Below, piece by piece: positions 4,970 through 10,868 of a DNA stretch of 11,039 nt (within the stretch, counting starts at the first letter, position 1; each line of letters starts with the position of its first letter). Below the pieces are notes generated by a model. The model had not been told where the DNA came from, made no database searches, and worked only from the letters and a program-made list of their open reading frames with translations. The stretch comes from Nanobdellota archaeon (GTDB lineage: Archaea > Nanobdellota > Nanobdellia > SCGC-AAA011-G17 > GW2011-AR17), in NCBI GenBank assembly GCA_016784245.1, contig JADHVA010000018.1:1-11039 (forward strand). Direction: 5' to 3'. A program made the position numbers and the translations under genes.

Positions 4970-6676
4970 ATGACATTGGAAAAAAAACTGGAATTACAAG
5001 ATACAGAATTAATATTAGTTCAACCTTTCAAAAGAATAGGGTATTTGTTTAGACCTGATAGGGTTTTTTTAGATAGTGAAAGTTATTGTCATGTTTTTGA
5101 TAGGGCATCTGGAGATACTTTTTTAGTAGAAGGGCCTCAAAGAAAAGTATTGAAATATGATGAAAGAATTTCTGGAGAGATTTTGGAAAAAGTTGTTGTT
5201 CCAGATAGACATTATACAGTAATTGAAAATCCACTTGATAATGAAACGGGAAAAGTACAATATGGAGAAAGAGAAGTTAGAGAAGGACCTAAAGTTTTTG
5301 CTTTGCACCCTGGTGAAGTATTAGCTCAAGAAGTTACAAGTGAACATATTTTAACAAAGAATGATGCTATACATGTACAAGCTTTATCAGATTTTGGAGA
5401 ACATAAAGCTGGTGATAAATTTTCTATTAAAGGACCAAGGAATTATGTGCCAAGTAAAGATGAAAAAGTATTAAGGCAAATAAAAGCAAAAGCATTATCA
5501 GATACAGATGGAGTTTATGTACAAAATGTTGATAGTGGCGAAGCAAGACTTGTAAAAGGTCCACAAGAATATTTTTTAGAAGCAAATGAAGATGCTTTTA
5601 GAAAAGAACTAACTGAAAATGAATTAGAAGCTTTAGGTTTACGAAGTCAAATAGGTAGAAGTGGAGTAAGAGTTCTTACTAGACAAGCTGCGAATACTTC
5701 TTTTCTAAAAAATAGTTCTAATGCTTGTGTTTTGGAACTTGAAGATAAAGAAGTTGTATTTTTGTATGATGGAAGTGATACTAGGATTATTCAAGGACCT
5801 AAGACTGAATTTTTAGGTCCATATGAAAGACCAAGAGTACTTTCATTATCAGGTGGAAAACCAATTAGACCTAATGCACTAAAAATTGCTTTGTTAAAAT
5901 TAGGACCTGATTTTATTTATGATCAGGTTATTGTGAGAACTAAGGATAATGCAAAACTTAAAGTAGATGTAACTTACAAATGGCGTTTTTCTGACAGTAG
6001 TGAGGAAGGATTAAGGAAAGCATTTAGTATAGATGATTTTGTAGGATATGCTGCTGAAACTTTATCTTCAGATATTAGAACTGTTGCTGCACAACATGAT
6101 TTTGAAGAATTTCATGCAGGTTCTTTAGAATATATTACTAAAGAAATTTTTGGAGAAGATGAGAAGTTAAAAGTTTTTGAAGAGAATGGTTTGGAAATCT
6201 TTGGAATTGATGTAACAGGAATTACTCCAGAAGATTCTGAAGTTGCAGATAAATTAAATGGTGCAATTAAACAGAATATGGAAATATACTGTGATAGACT
6301 TGTATTAAAAGCAAAGCTTGAAGCAGAGAAGCAAGAAGTTGAAGGTAAGAGAGATATCGAAAAGCAAAGGGCTGAATTAATAATTGCAACAATTCAGAAT
6401 GAGAGAACATTAGAAATTGAGAGATCAAAAATTAAAGCAGAAGGAAGAGAAATTGATGCAGAATCTGAAGCTGGACAAATTAGGATTGTTGGAGAAGCAA
6501 GAAGGAATGAAAATTTAGCTGAGTTATCTGCAAAAGTTGAAAGGCTTTCTAGAGAGGATGCAAGTAATTTTATTGAACTTGAACGTATCAAAACCTTTTC
6601 AGATACTGAGAAGTTAGTGATAGTTCCAACAGATGCACAATTTGTATTACCATATTTAGGAGGTGAGAAAAAATGA
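4970..6676 (+). CDS. Major vault protein (MVP) homologue, short archaeal form
   Basis: This 568-aa protein matches eukaryotic MVP, the shell subunit of vault ribonucleoprotein particles, in domain order and short motifs. Against vertebrate MVP recalled from memory: HPGEVL (113-118; YPGEVL), GVYVQNVDSGEARLVKG (181-197; GIYVQDVKTGKVRAVIG), VLSLSGGKPIRPNA (290-303; VLSLSAGRPKRPHA), LGPDF (311-315; same) and FSIDDFVG (352-359; FSVPDFVG). About five barrel repeats lie at roughly 35-68, 76-124, 125-172, 173-215 and 232-292, where eukaryotes have nine; the last ones align with eukaryotic repeats 6-9. Then come an SPFH-like shoulder (about 300-425), a long charged cap helix (about 430-535) and a short end (LVIVPTDAQFVLPYLGG) in place of the long cap ring and tail. 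There is no signal or membrane segment, so it is cytosolic. A plain flotillin/stomatin is unlikely because those lack the MVP repeats. Assembly into a particle is inference. Confidence 0.9.
   Translation: MTLEKKLELQDTELILVQPFKRIGYLFRPDRVFLDSESYCHVFDRASGDTFLVEGPQRKVLKYDERISGEILEKVVVPDRHYTVIENPLDNETGKVQYGEREVREGPKVFALHPGEVLAQEVTSEHILTKNDAIHVQALSDFGEHKAGDKFSIKGPRNYVPSKDEKVLRQIKAKALSDTDGVYVQNVDSGEARLVKGPQEYFLEANEDAFRKELTENELEALGLRSQIGRSGVRVLTRQAANTSFLKNSSNACVLELEDKEVVFLYDGSDTRIIQGPKTEFLGPYERPRVLSLSGGKPIRPNALKIALLKLGPDFIYDQVIVRTKDNAKLKVDVTYKWRFSDSSEEGLRKAFSIDDFVGYAAETLSSDIRTVAAQHDFEEFHAGSLEYITKEIFGEDEKLKVFEENGLEIFGIDVTGITPEDSEVADKLNGAIKQNMEIYCDRLVLKAKLEAEKQEVEGKRDIEKQRAELIIATIQNERTLEIERSKIKAEGREIDAESEAGQIRIVGEARRNENLAELSAKVERLSREDASNFIELERIKTFSDTEKLVIVPTDAQFVLPYLGGEKK
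6658..6666 (+). promoter_or_regulatory. Shine-Dalgarno site for the nucleosidase, inside the MVP gene
   Basis: AGGAGGTGA, a near-full match to the anti-Shine-Dalgarno sequence, ends 6 nt before ATG 6673 and encodes part of the MVP C-terminus (LGGE). With the ATGA overlap, it predicts efficient coupled translation of the nucleosidase. Confidence 0.85.
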
Positions 6677-7356
6677 ATAAGGTAGTAATATTTGGTGCAA
6701 TGCCTCAAGAAATTGTAGCATATAATGAAAGAGTTAAGTCTGGTGAATGGGACTGTGAAGTCTTTGTAGAAAGTACTGGTGTTGGAAAAGTTGCAGCAGC
6801 GATGGTTACACAAAAAGCAATTTCAGAAAGAAATCCGGACTATATTATTTTTTCTGGAGTTGCTGGTGGATTAGAAGCTGGATTGAAAATTGGAGATATA
6901 GGTATCTGTGAAATTGGAATTGATTCTGATCTTGATGCTAGGTCTTGGAATCCAAGTTTGGAAAGAGGAGAACAACCTTTCTCAGGAAATAGAATCTATA
7001 GATCTAATGAAAATCTTGTAGATATTGCTTTTGATTCTGGAAATGATAAATTATTTAGAGGATATGTTGCAAGTGGTTCAGCTTTTTTGAATGCAGAAGA
7101 AAAAACTGATTTTGTTCAGAATATTTTGCCTGAACTGGAAACAGAGAATGTACTTCCTAATGTTTATGATATGGAAAGTTCTGCTGTGATGCAAGTTGCA
7201 AATCAAAATGGAATTCCAGTTTTAGTAATCAGAGCAGTAAGTGACATAATTGAAGGAAATTCTGCAAGTGATTTTAATGAATTTATTAATGGAGCTGTTG
7301 AAAATTATGTTGGAGTCGTAGATCATTTGATAAAAAAATGGAATGGAGGGAAATAA
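6673..7356 (+). CDS. MTA/SAH nucleosidase-like enzyme (PNP/UDP phosphorylase superfamily)
   Basis: This 227-aa protein is close in length and motifs to bacterial 5'-methylthioadenosine/S-adenosylhomocysteine nucleosidase. GAMPQE at 8-13 places Glu13 where E. coli has its catalytic Glu12. STGVGKVAAA (34-43) and SGVAGG (61-66) form the phosphate or ribose-side loops. DMESSAV (166-172) holds the ribose-binding Met-Glu pair (167-168). RAVSDI (187-192) holds Asp191, equivalent to the purine-protonating Asp197. Such enzymes hydrolyse the N-glycosidic bond of adenine nucleosides; phosphorolysis or another purine substrate is possible. Archaea usually handle MTA with a phosphorylase of a different subgroup. 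The start overlaps the MVP stop by 4 nt with a strong internal ribosome-binding site, so this is the second gene of the vault operon and a candidate cargo. I see no extra domain for vault targeting. The gene ends 1 bp before the convergent tsaD. Confidence 0.8.
   Translation: MNKVVIFGAMPQEIVAYNERVKSGEWDCEVFVESTGVGKVAAAMVTQKAISERNPDYIIFSGVAGGLEAGLKIGDIGICEIGIDSDLDARSWNPSLERGEQPFSGNRIYRSNENLVDIAFDSGNDKLFRGYVASGSAFLNAEEKTDFVQNILPELETENVLPNVYDMESSAVMQVANQNGIPVLVIRAVSDIIEGNSASDFNEFINGAVENYVGVVDHLIKKWNGGK
7332..7338 (-). terminator. Oligo-T terminator candidate for tsaD
   Basis: Seven A on the plus strand, so seven T on the minus strand, lie about 20 nt past the tsaD stop, inside the convergent nucleosidase gene. 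A U7 tract is sufficient for archaeal termination. Confidence 0.35.
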
Positions 7357-7357
7357 T

Positions 7358-8329
7358 TTATATAATAGTTTTCCAAAAAGTTTCAATCTCATCAATTCTC
7401 CATCTAGGATTGATGTCAAACTCTTTTTGTTTTCTTTTATTTTCTAAAAATCCTTGATAAGCTATCATAGCACCTTGGTCACCAGCATATTCTAAAGAAA
7501 CGGTGTAAGCTTTTGCTCCTCGAGCTTTACACATTTCGTGTAACATTTCTGAGAATCTTTTGTTTGCTGCAACTCCACCAATTAAAAGAACTTCATTTTT
7601 TTCACAATGTGCTAAAGCTCTTTCAGTGACCTCAATTAACATTGCAAAACAAGTTTCTTGTAAAGAAAAACATAAATCTTCTTTTGATTCTCCTTTATTG
7701 TATAAGTTAATTGCTTTTGTTATTATTCCTGAGAAATCTACATCCATTCCTTTTACTTTGTAAGGAAGATCAATTAGTTTTCCTTTCTTTGCAAGTTGTT
7801 CAACTTTTGGTCCTCCAGGAAAACCTAAACCTATCTTTCTTGCAAACTTGTCTAAAGCATTTCCTATAGCAATTGATAAAGCTTCTCCGAAAACTCTGTA
7901 TCTATCTCCTTCGTAGGCAATTACTTGAGTGTTTGCTCCAGAACAAAATAAGAAAATTGGATCTATAGCTTTTGTTGTGTTTAAACCAATTTCTAAGTGA
8001 GCTAAAATATGGTTAACTCCTATTAATTTTATCTTGTGTTCTTTTGAAAGTTCTAAAGCAAAGTCTCTTCCAACTAATAATGCAGGAGCCATACCTGGAC
8101 CTTCTGAGTAAGAAATTAAATCAATGTCTTTCATAGAAAGTTTAGATTTTTGTAAAGCTTTTTTTAGAATTTCATGTTTTACTTTATTATGGTGATCTGC
8201 AAGTTCGTTTGGAATCATTCCACCTTCTTCAGTTGTTAAAGTATCTTTTACATTTGTTAATATTTTGTTGTTGTTTGTTATTCCAATTCCGAATGTATGT
8301 GCAGTGCTTTCTATTCCTAATACTTTCAT
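7358..8329 (-). CDS. tsaD: tRNA N6-threonylcarbamoyladenosine (t6A37) transferase, Kae1/TsaD
   Basis: This 323-aa protein is the catalytic subunit of the archaeal KEOPS complex. It transfers the threonylcarbamoyl group from threonylcarbamoyl-AMP to A37 of ANN-decoding tRNAs in the cytoplasm. It belongs to the ASKHA ATPase fold: MKVLGIESTAHTFGIGI is the classic N-terminus, and SEGPGMAPALLVG (75-87) is a family signature. The metal ligands are His107 and His111 in NHILAH and Asp284 in YAGDQG. SGANT (130-134) and GGVAANKRF (251-259) form the nucleotide site. It is full length for Kae1 alone. In many euryarchaea Kae1 is fused to the kinase Bud32; here the protein ends without a kinase domain, so Bud32 must be encoded elsewhere. 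It has its own TATA box between it and the upstream IMPDH gene. Confidence 0.95.
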   Translation of the reverse strand: MKVLGIESTAHTFGIGITNNNKILTNVKDTLTTEEGGMIPNELADHHNKVKHEILKKALQKSKLSMKDIDLISYSEGPGMAPALLVGRDFALELSKEHKIKLIGVNHILAHLEIGLNTTKAIDPIFLFCSGANTQVIAYEGDRYRVFGEALSIAIGNALDKFARKIGLGFPGGPKVEQLAKKGKLIDLPYKVKGMDVDFSGIITKAINLYNKGESKEDLCFSLQETCFAMLIEVTERALAHCEKNEVLLIGGVAANKRFSEMLHEMCKARGAKAYTVSLEYAGDQGAMIAYQGFLENKRKQKEFDINPRWRIDEIETFWKTII

Positions 8330-8351
8330 AAGAAAGAGAAACTAAGTTTTG

Positions 8352-8359
8352 TTTTTAAA
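8352..8359 (-). promoter_or_regulatory. TATA box of tsaD
   Basis: TTTTTAAA on the plus strand (TTTAAAAA on the minus strand) is centred 26.5 bp before the tsaD ATG (8329). This predicts a leaderless tsaD transcript separate from the upstream IMPDH gene, although the gap is only 32 bp. No Shine-Dalgarno site is present. Confidence 0.55.
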
Positions 8360-8361
8360 GT

Positions 8362-9777
8362 TTACTCTGATAACTGTTCGCCTCTAGATTGGCTTTCTCT
8401 CCAACCAGAAGGAGTTATTTCAATGAACTCCGCATTATCTTGCATTTCTTTAATGTTTCTTGCACCACAATAACTAATTCCACTTCTTAAACCTTTTATT
8501 AAACTTTCAATAACTCCTTTAACTGGTCCTTTGAAGTCCACTAATATTGCAACACCTTCTACGAAAACATTAATGTTTTCTTTGTAAGTTTTCATTTCTA
8601 ATTTTTCTTTTCTTTCATGATTACTATCATAAGAAGCTGATCCCATGTATCTCTTGAATCTTTTTCCATTTTTCATAATAACTCTTCCTGGAGTTTCTTT
8701 TGTTCCTGCAAAAAATGAACCGGAGAAAACAGAACTTGCACCAGCAGCAATTGCTTTTGAAAGATCACCGGGATATTTTGCACCACCATCAGCACAAACA
8801 GGAATGTTGTGTTCTCTTGCTATTCTAACTACATCCATGATTGCAGTTAATTGTGGAACACCAGAACCTGAAATAATTCTTGTAGTACAAACAGCAGAAG
8901 GACCAATCCCAACTTTTAATCCGTCAGCTCCAGCTTCTATTAAATCTAATGCAGCTTCTGAAGTTGCAATGTTACCAGCCATTAAATCAATACTGAAATT
9001 TTGCTTAATTTCTTTTATTCTTTGAATTGCTAAATCAGAATGACAATGTGCAATGTCTAAAATAATTACATCAGCTCCAGCTCGAACTAAAGATGAAACT
9101 CTTTCTAAAGTATCTTTAACACCAACAGCTGCACCAACTCTTAAACTTCCTTTTGAATCTCTGTTTGCATTTGGCCATTTTTCTAATGTTTCAATATCAG
9201 TAGTTGTGATTAAACCTGCAAGTTTTTCATTTTCAGTTAAAATTAATTTTTCTATTCTGTTTTTTTGTAATATCTTTTTTGCTTCTTCTAATGAAATTCC
9301 TTTTGGAGCAGTAATTAATTTTTCTTTAGGAGTCATTATTTCTGAAATTTTTGTAGTATCGTCTCTGAATAAATAATCTCTTCTAGTTAGAATTCCACCA
9401 AGCTCATCTCCTTGTAATACAATTAAACTAGTAATACCAAATCTGTTCATAATCTCTTTAGCTTCTTTTAAAGAATAATAACTTTGGATAGTTAATGGGT
9501 GCTCAATAATATATGATGTACTTTTTTTAACTTTTTTAATTTCATTAACTTGGTCTTGAATTGTAGTAAATTGATGAATAACTCCAAGGCCACCAGCTCT
9601 TGCCATAGCAATAGCCATCTCATGTTCTGTAACTGTAGCCATGTTAGAACTAATTAATGGGATATTTAGTGGAATATTTCTTGTAAATAGAGTTTTAATG
9701 TCAGATTCCTTTCTTGATTTTAAAGAAGTTCTCTTAGGAATTAGAAGGACATCATTATAAGTTAAGCCTTTTTTCAT
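8362..9777 (-). CDS. guaB: IMP dehydrogenase family enzyme with CBS domain pair
   Basis: At 471 aa the protein has the IMP dehydrogenase layout: a TIM barrel (about 1-90 and 205-471) interrupted by two CBS domains (about 94-203). IMPDH oxidises IMP to XMP with NAD+, the committed step of GMP synthesis; CBS pairs bind adenine and guanine nucleotides for control. The barrel start LTYNDVLLIPKR, the NAD-site Asp241 in DIAHCHS, the catalytic loop GPSAVCTTR with Cys297, the IMP phosphate segment ADGGAKYPGD (329-338) and GLRSGISYCGAR (429-440) are present. In the mobile flap (about 378-410) the Arg-Tyr pair normally used to activate water is not clear: the best alignment gives Arg389-Lys390. A CBS-containing GMP reductase of the GuaB1 kind is the main alternative. 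It has its own promoter and faces the Nudix gene head to head. Confidence 0.8.
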   Translation of the reverse strand: MKKGLTYNDVLLIPKRTSLKSRKESDIKTLFTRNIPLNIPLISSNMATVTEHEMAIAMARAGGLGVIHQFTTIQDQVNEIKKVKKSTSYIIEHPLTIQSYYSLKEAKEIMNRFGITSLIVLQGDELGGILTRRDYLFRDDTTKISEIMTPKEKLITAPKGISLEEAKKILQKNRIEKLILTENEKLAGLITTTDIETLEKWPNANRDSKGSLRVGAAVGVKDTLERVSSLVRAGADVIILDIAHCHSDLAIQRIKEIKQNFSIDLMAGNIATSEAALDLIEAGADGLKVGIGPSAVCTTRIISGSGVPQLTAIMDVVRIAREHNIPVCADGGAKYPGDLSKAIAAGASSVFSGSFFAGTKETPGRVIMKNGKRFKRYMGSASYDSNHERKEKLEMKTYKENINVFVEGVAILVDFKGPVKGVIESLIKGLRSGISYCGARNIKEMQDNAEFIEITPSGWRESQSRGEQLSE

Positions 9778-9802
9778 GACTTATTTTTTAAGACTTATAT
9801 TG

Positions 9803-9812
9803 CTTTAAATAT
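9803..9812 (-). promoter_or_regulatory. TATA box of the IMP dehydrogenase gene
   Basis: CTTTAAATAT on the plus strand (ATATTTAAAG on the minus strand) is centred about 30 bp before the ATG (9777). This predicts a leader of only a few nucleotides or none. Confidence 0.5.
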
Positions 9813-9830
9813 ATTTATGAATTAGAGTAG

Positions 9831-9838
9831 TTTTAAAT
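9831..9838 (+). promoter_or_regulatory. TATA box of the Nudix gene
   Basis: TTTTAAAT is centred 26.5 bp before ATG 9861, predicting a leaderless mRNA. It is separate from the divergent IMPDH promoter about 25 bp away. Confidence 0.6.
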
Positions 9839-9860
9839 ATTTGGAGATTATTATATTATT

Positions 9861-10274
9861 ATGCCACAAGAATTTTCAGTAGGAGCTGTAATATATAATG
9901 GAAAAGAGTTTTTATTAGTAAAATATATACCAGGACATTGGGGTTTAGTCAAAGGGAAATGTGAAAGTGGTGAAAATAAAGAAGATACCTTGAGAAGAGA
10001 ACTGTTTGAAGAAACAGGAATAAAAGGAGTTTTCTTGGCAAAAGATTTTAGTGTTAGTGAAAAATATTTTTTTAAGAGAAAAGTTGGAACTATCTATAAA
10101 GAAGTTGAATATCTTTTAGGAGAAGTTCAAGTTAAAGAAGTAAAATTATCAAAAGAACATTTAGATTATAAGTGGTTAAGTTTTGAAGAAGCTATGGGTT
10201 TGGTAACTTTTAAATCTACTAAGAATGTTTTGAAGGATGCTCATGATTATTTGAAAATGCATGGTGGATTTTAA
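9861..10274 (+). CDS. Nudix hydrolase, Ap4A-hydrolase-like
   Basis: This 137-aa protein is a single Nudix domain. The Nudix box at 32-54 is complete: Gly32, Glu38, then Arg46-Glu47-Leu48 and Glu50-Glu51 with Gly53, giving the Mg2+-binding glutamates. The preceding HWGLVKGKCE and the C-terminal pattern (LSKEHLDYKWLSFEEAMGL, about 96-114, then LKDAHDYL) resemble the asymmetric diadenosine tetraphosphate hydrolase branch (NUDT2-like), which splits Ap4A into ATP and AMP. Other nucleoside-diphosphate-linked substrates are possible. It is probably cytoplasmic, as no signal sequence is seen. It is transcribed alone from its own TATA box, divergent from the IMPDH gene, and its stop overlaps the convergent gene's stop by 3 nt in the shared TTAA. 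Family assignment is firm, substrate less so. Confidence 0.9.
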   Translation: MPQEFSVGAVIYNGKEFLLVKYIPGHWGLVKGKCESGENKEDTLRRELFEETGIKGVFLAKDFSVSEKYFFKRKVGTIYKEVEYLLGEVQVKEVKLSKEHLDYKWLSFEEAMGLVTFKSTKNVLKDAHDYLKMHGGF

Positions 10275-10837
10275 GCTGCGAATTTTTTTCTTTTTTTGGA
10301 AATATCTATTCCTTTTTGTAAATCATGTAATTCTTCAATATCTTCTAATTCTTTTTTAGTTTTTTTTATTTGAGAAATAGTATCACTTCTTTTATAGTGT
10401 TCAAATAATGCATGATATACTGACATTATTTCCCCTAATAATCTTTTTTCATCGCCCAATTCAGTATTAAATCTTGTTTCAATTTGGTTAAATTTGATTA
10501 TAATAAAATTTAAATTTTCTACAGCTTTTAATAAAAGTTGTTTAATATTTTTATCTGGAAGAGGTTTTTCTGATTCTTCTTTTGCTAAAACTACTTTCCA
10601 ATCTGCAATAATTTTATTAAGTCTTACGAAAGCAACTAGAGATTCTCTTTTTTTTAATTCAATTTCTCTTTTTTGTTCTTTATTTAGTTCTTCTTTTTTT
10701 TGAGATTTTTTAGGATTTTTTTTAATAGTTGTTTGGGTTTTTATACCAAATACTCTTTTTATGAATTTAACAAAACTATTATTTTCATTCTCTTTAGTAT
10801 CTTCTTGAGTAAAATCTGTTTCTAAAGCTGGACTCAT
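10271..10837 (-). CDS. Hypothetical charged helical protein, 188 aa
   Basis: I do not recognise a family. Residues 1-20 are acidic and disordered, 22-31 (FVKFIKRVFG) form a short amphipathic helix, and 39-65 are Lys/Glu-rich and probably coiled coil. The region from about 66 to 150 is helical with hydrophobic repeats (LVAFVRLNKIIADW, LLLKAVENLNFIIIKF). A last charged coil (155-175) ends in a basic KKRKKFAA tail. There is no signal peptide or transmembrane helix, though residues 22-31 could sit on a membrane surface. It follows the GTPase gene with a 31-bp gap containing a TATA box, so it can be transcribed alone and leaderless. Clean ends and neighbour-like codon use suggest a real gene; its function is unknown. 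Confidence 0.65.
   Translation of the reverse strand: MSPALETDFTQEDTKENENNSFVKFIKRVFGIKTQTTIKKNPKKSQKKEELNKEQKREIELKKRESLVAFVRLNKIIADWKVVLAKEESEKPLPDKNIKQLLLKAVENLNFIIIKFNQIETRFNTELGDEKRLLGEIMSVYHALFEHYKRSDTISQIKKTKKELEDIEELHDLQKGIDISKKRKKFAA
10283..10297 (+). terminator. T7-C-T7 terminator for the Nudix gene
   Basis: Two runs of seven T separated by one C begin 9 nt after the Nudix stop. This is a strong oligo-U archaeal terminator. On the other strand the same bases encode the Lys-rich tail (KKRKK) of the convergent gene. Confidence 0.6.
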
Positions 10838-10858
10838 AAAGTATTAATAGATATTAGA

Positions 10859-10866
10859 ATTTAAAA
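10859..10866 (-). promoter_or_regulatory. TATA box of the helical-protein gene
   Basis: ATTTAAAA on the plus strand (TTTTAAAT on the minus strand) is centred 25.5 bp before ATG 10837, predicting a leaderless message. Five T on the minus strand (10863-10867) just after the GTPase stop could also end the GTPase transcript. Confidence 0.5.
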
Positions 10867-10868
10867 AG

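Noticed and set aside
4930..5052. ATG-initiated 40-codon frame overlapping the MVP start in another frame
   Set aside because: It has no ribosome-binding site, runs through the MVP coding sequence and gives a low-complexity Lys-rich peptide; it is a shadow frame, although a leader-peptide role cannot be fully excluded.
5300..6676. Reading the shell protein as a flotillin/stomatin (SPFH) protein because of the shoulder and coiled coil
   Set aside because: The N-terminal half consists of MVP-type repeats with specific MVP motifs, and there is no N-terminal membrane anchor or hairpin.
4970..7356. Vault operon as part of a mobile element or prophage
   Set aside because: No integrase, transposase, terminal repeats or tRNA attachment site is visible, codon use and base composition look like the neighbours, and the flanks are housekeeping genes.
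8645..9376. Plus-strand open frames opposite the IMP dehydrogenase gene (8645-9025 and 9053-9376)
   Set aside because: They are antisense shadows of a well-matched minus-strand enzyme and resemble no known protein.
4858..9825. Nonamer ATGAATTAG present in both divergent intergenic regions (4858-4866 and 9817-9825)
   Set aside because: Its position relative to the start codons differs between the sites, and a 9-mer match between two AT-rich gaps may be chance; no third copy was noticed.
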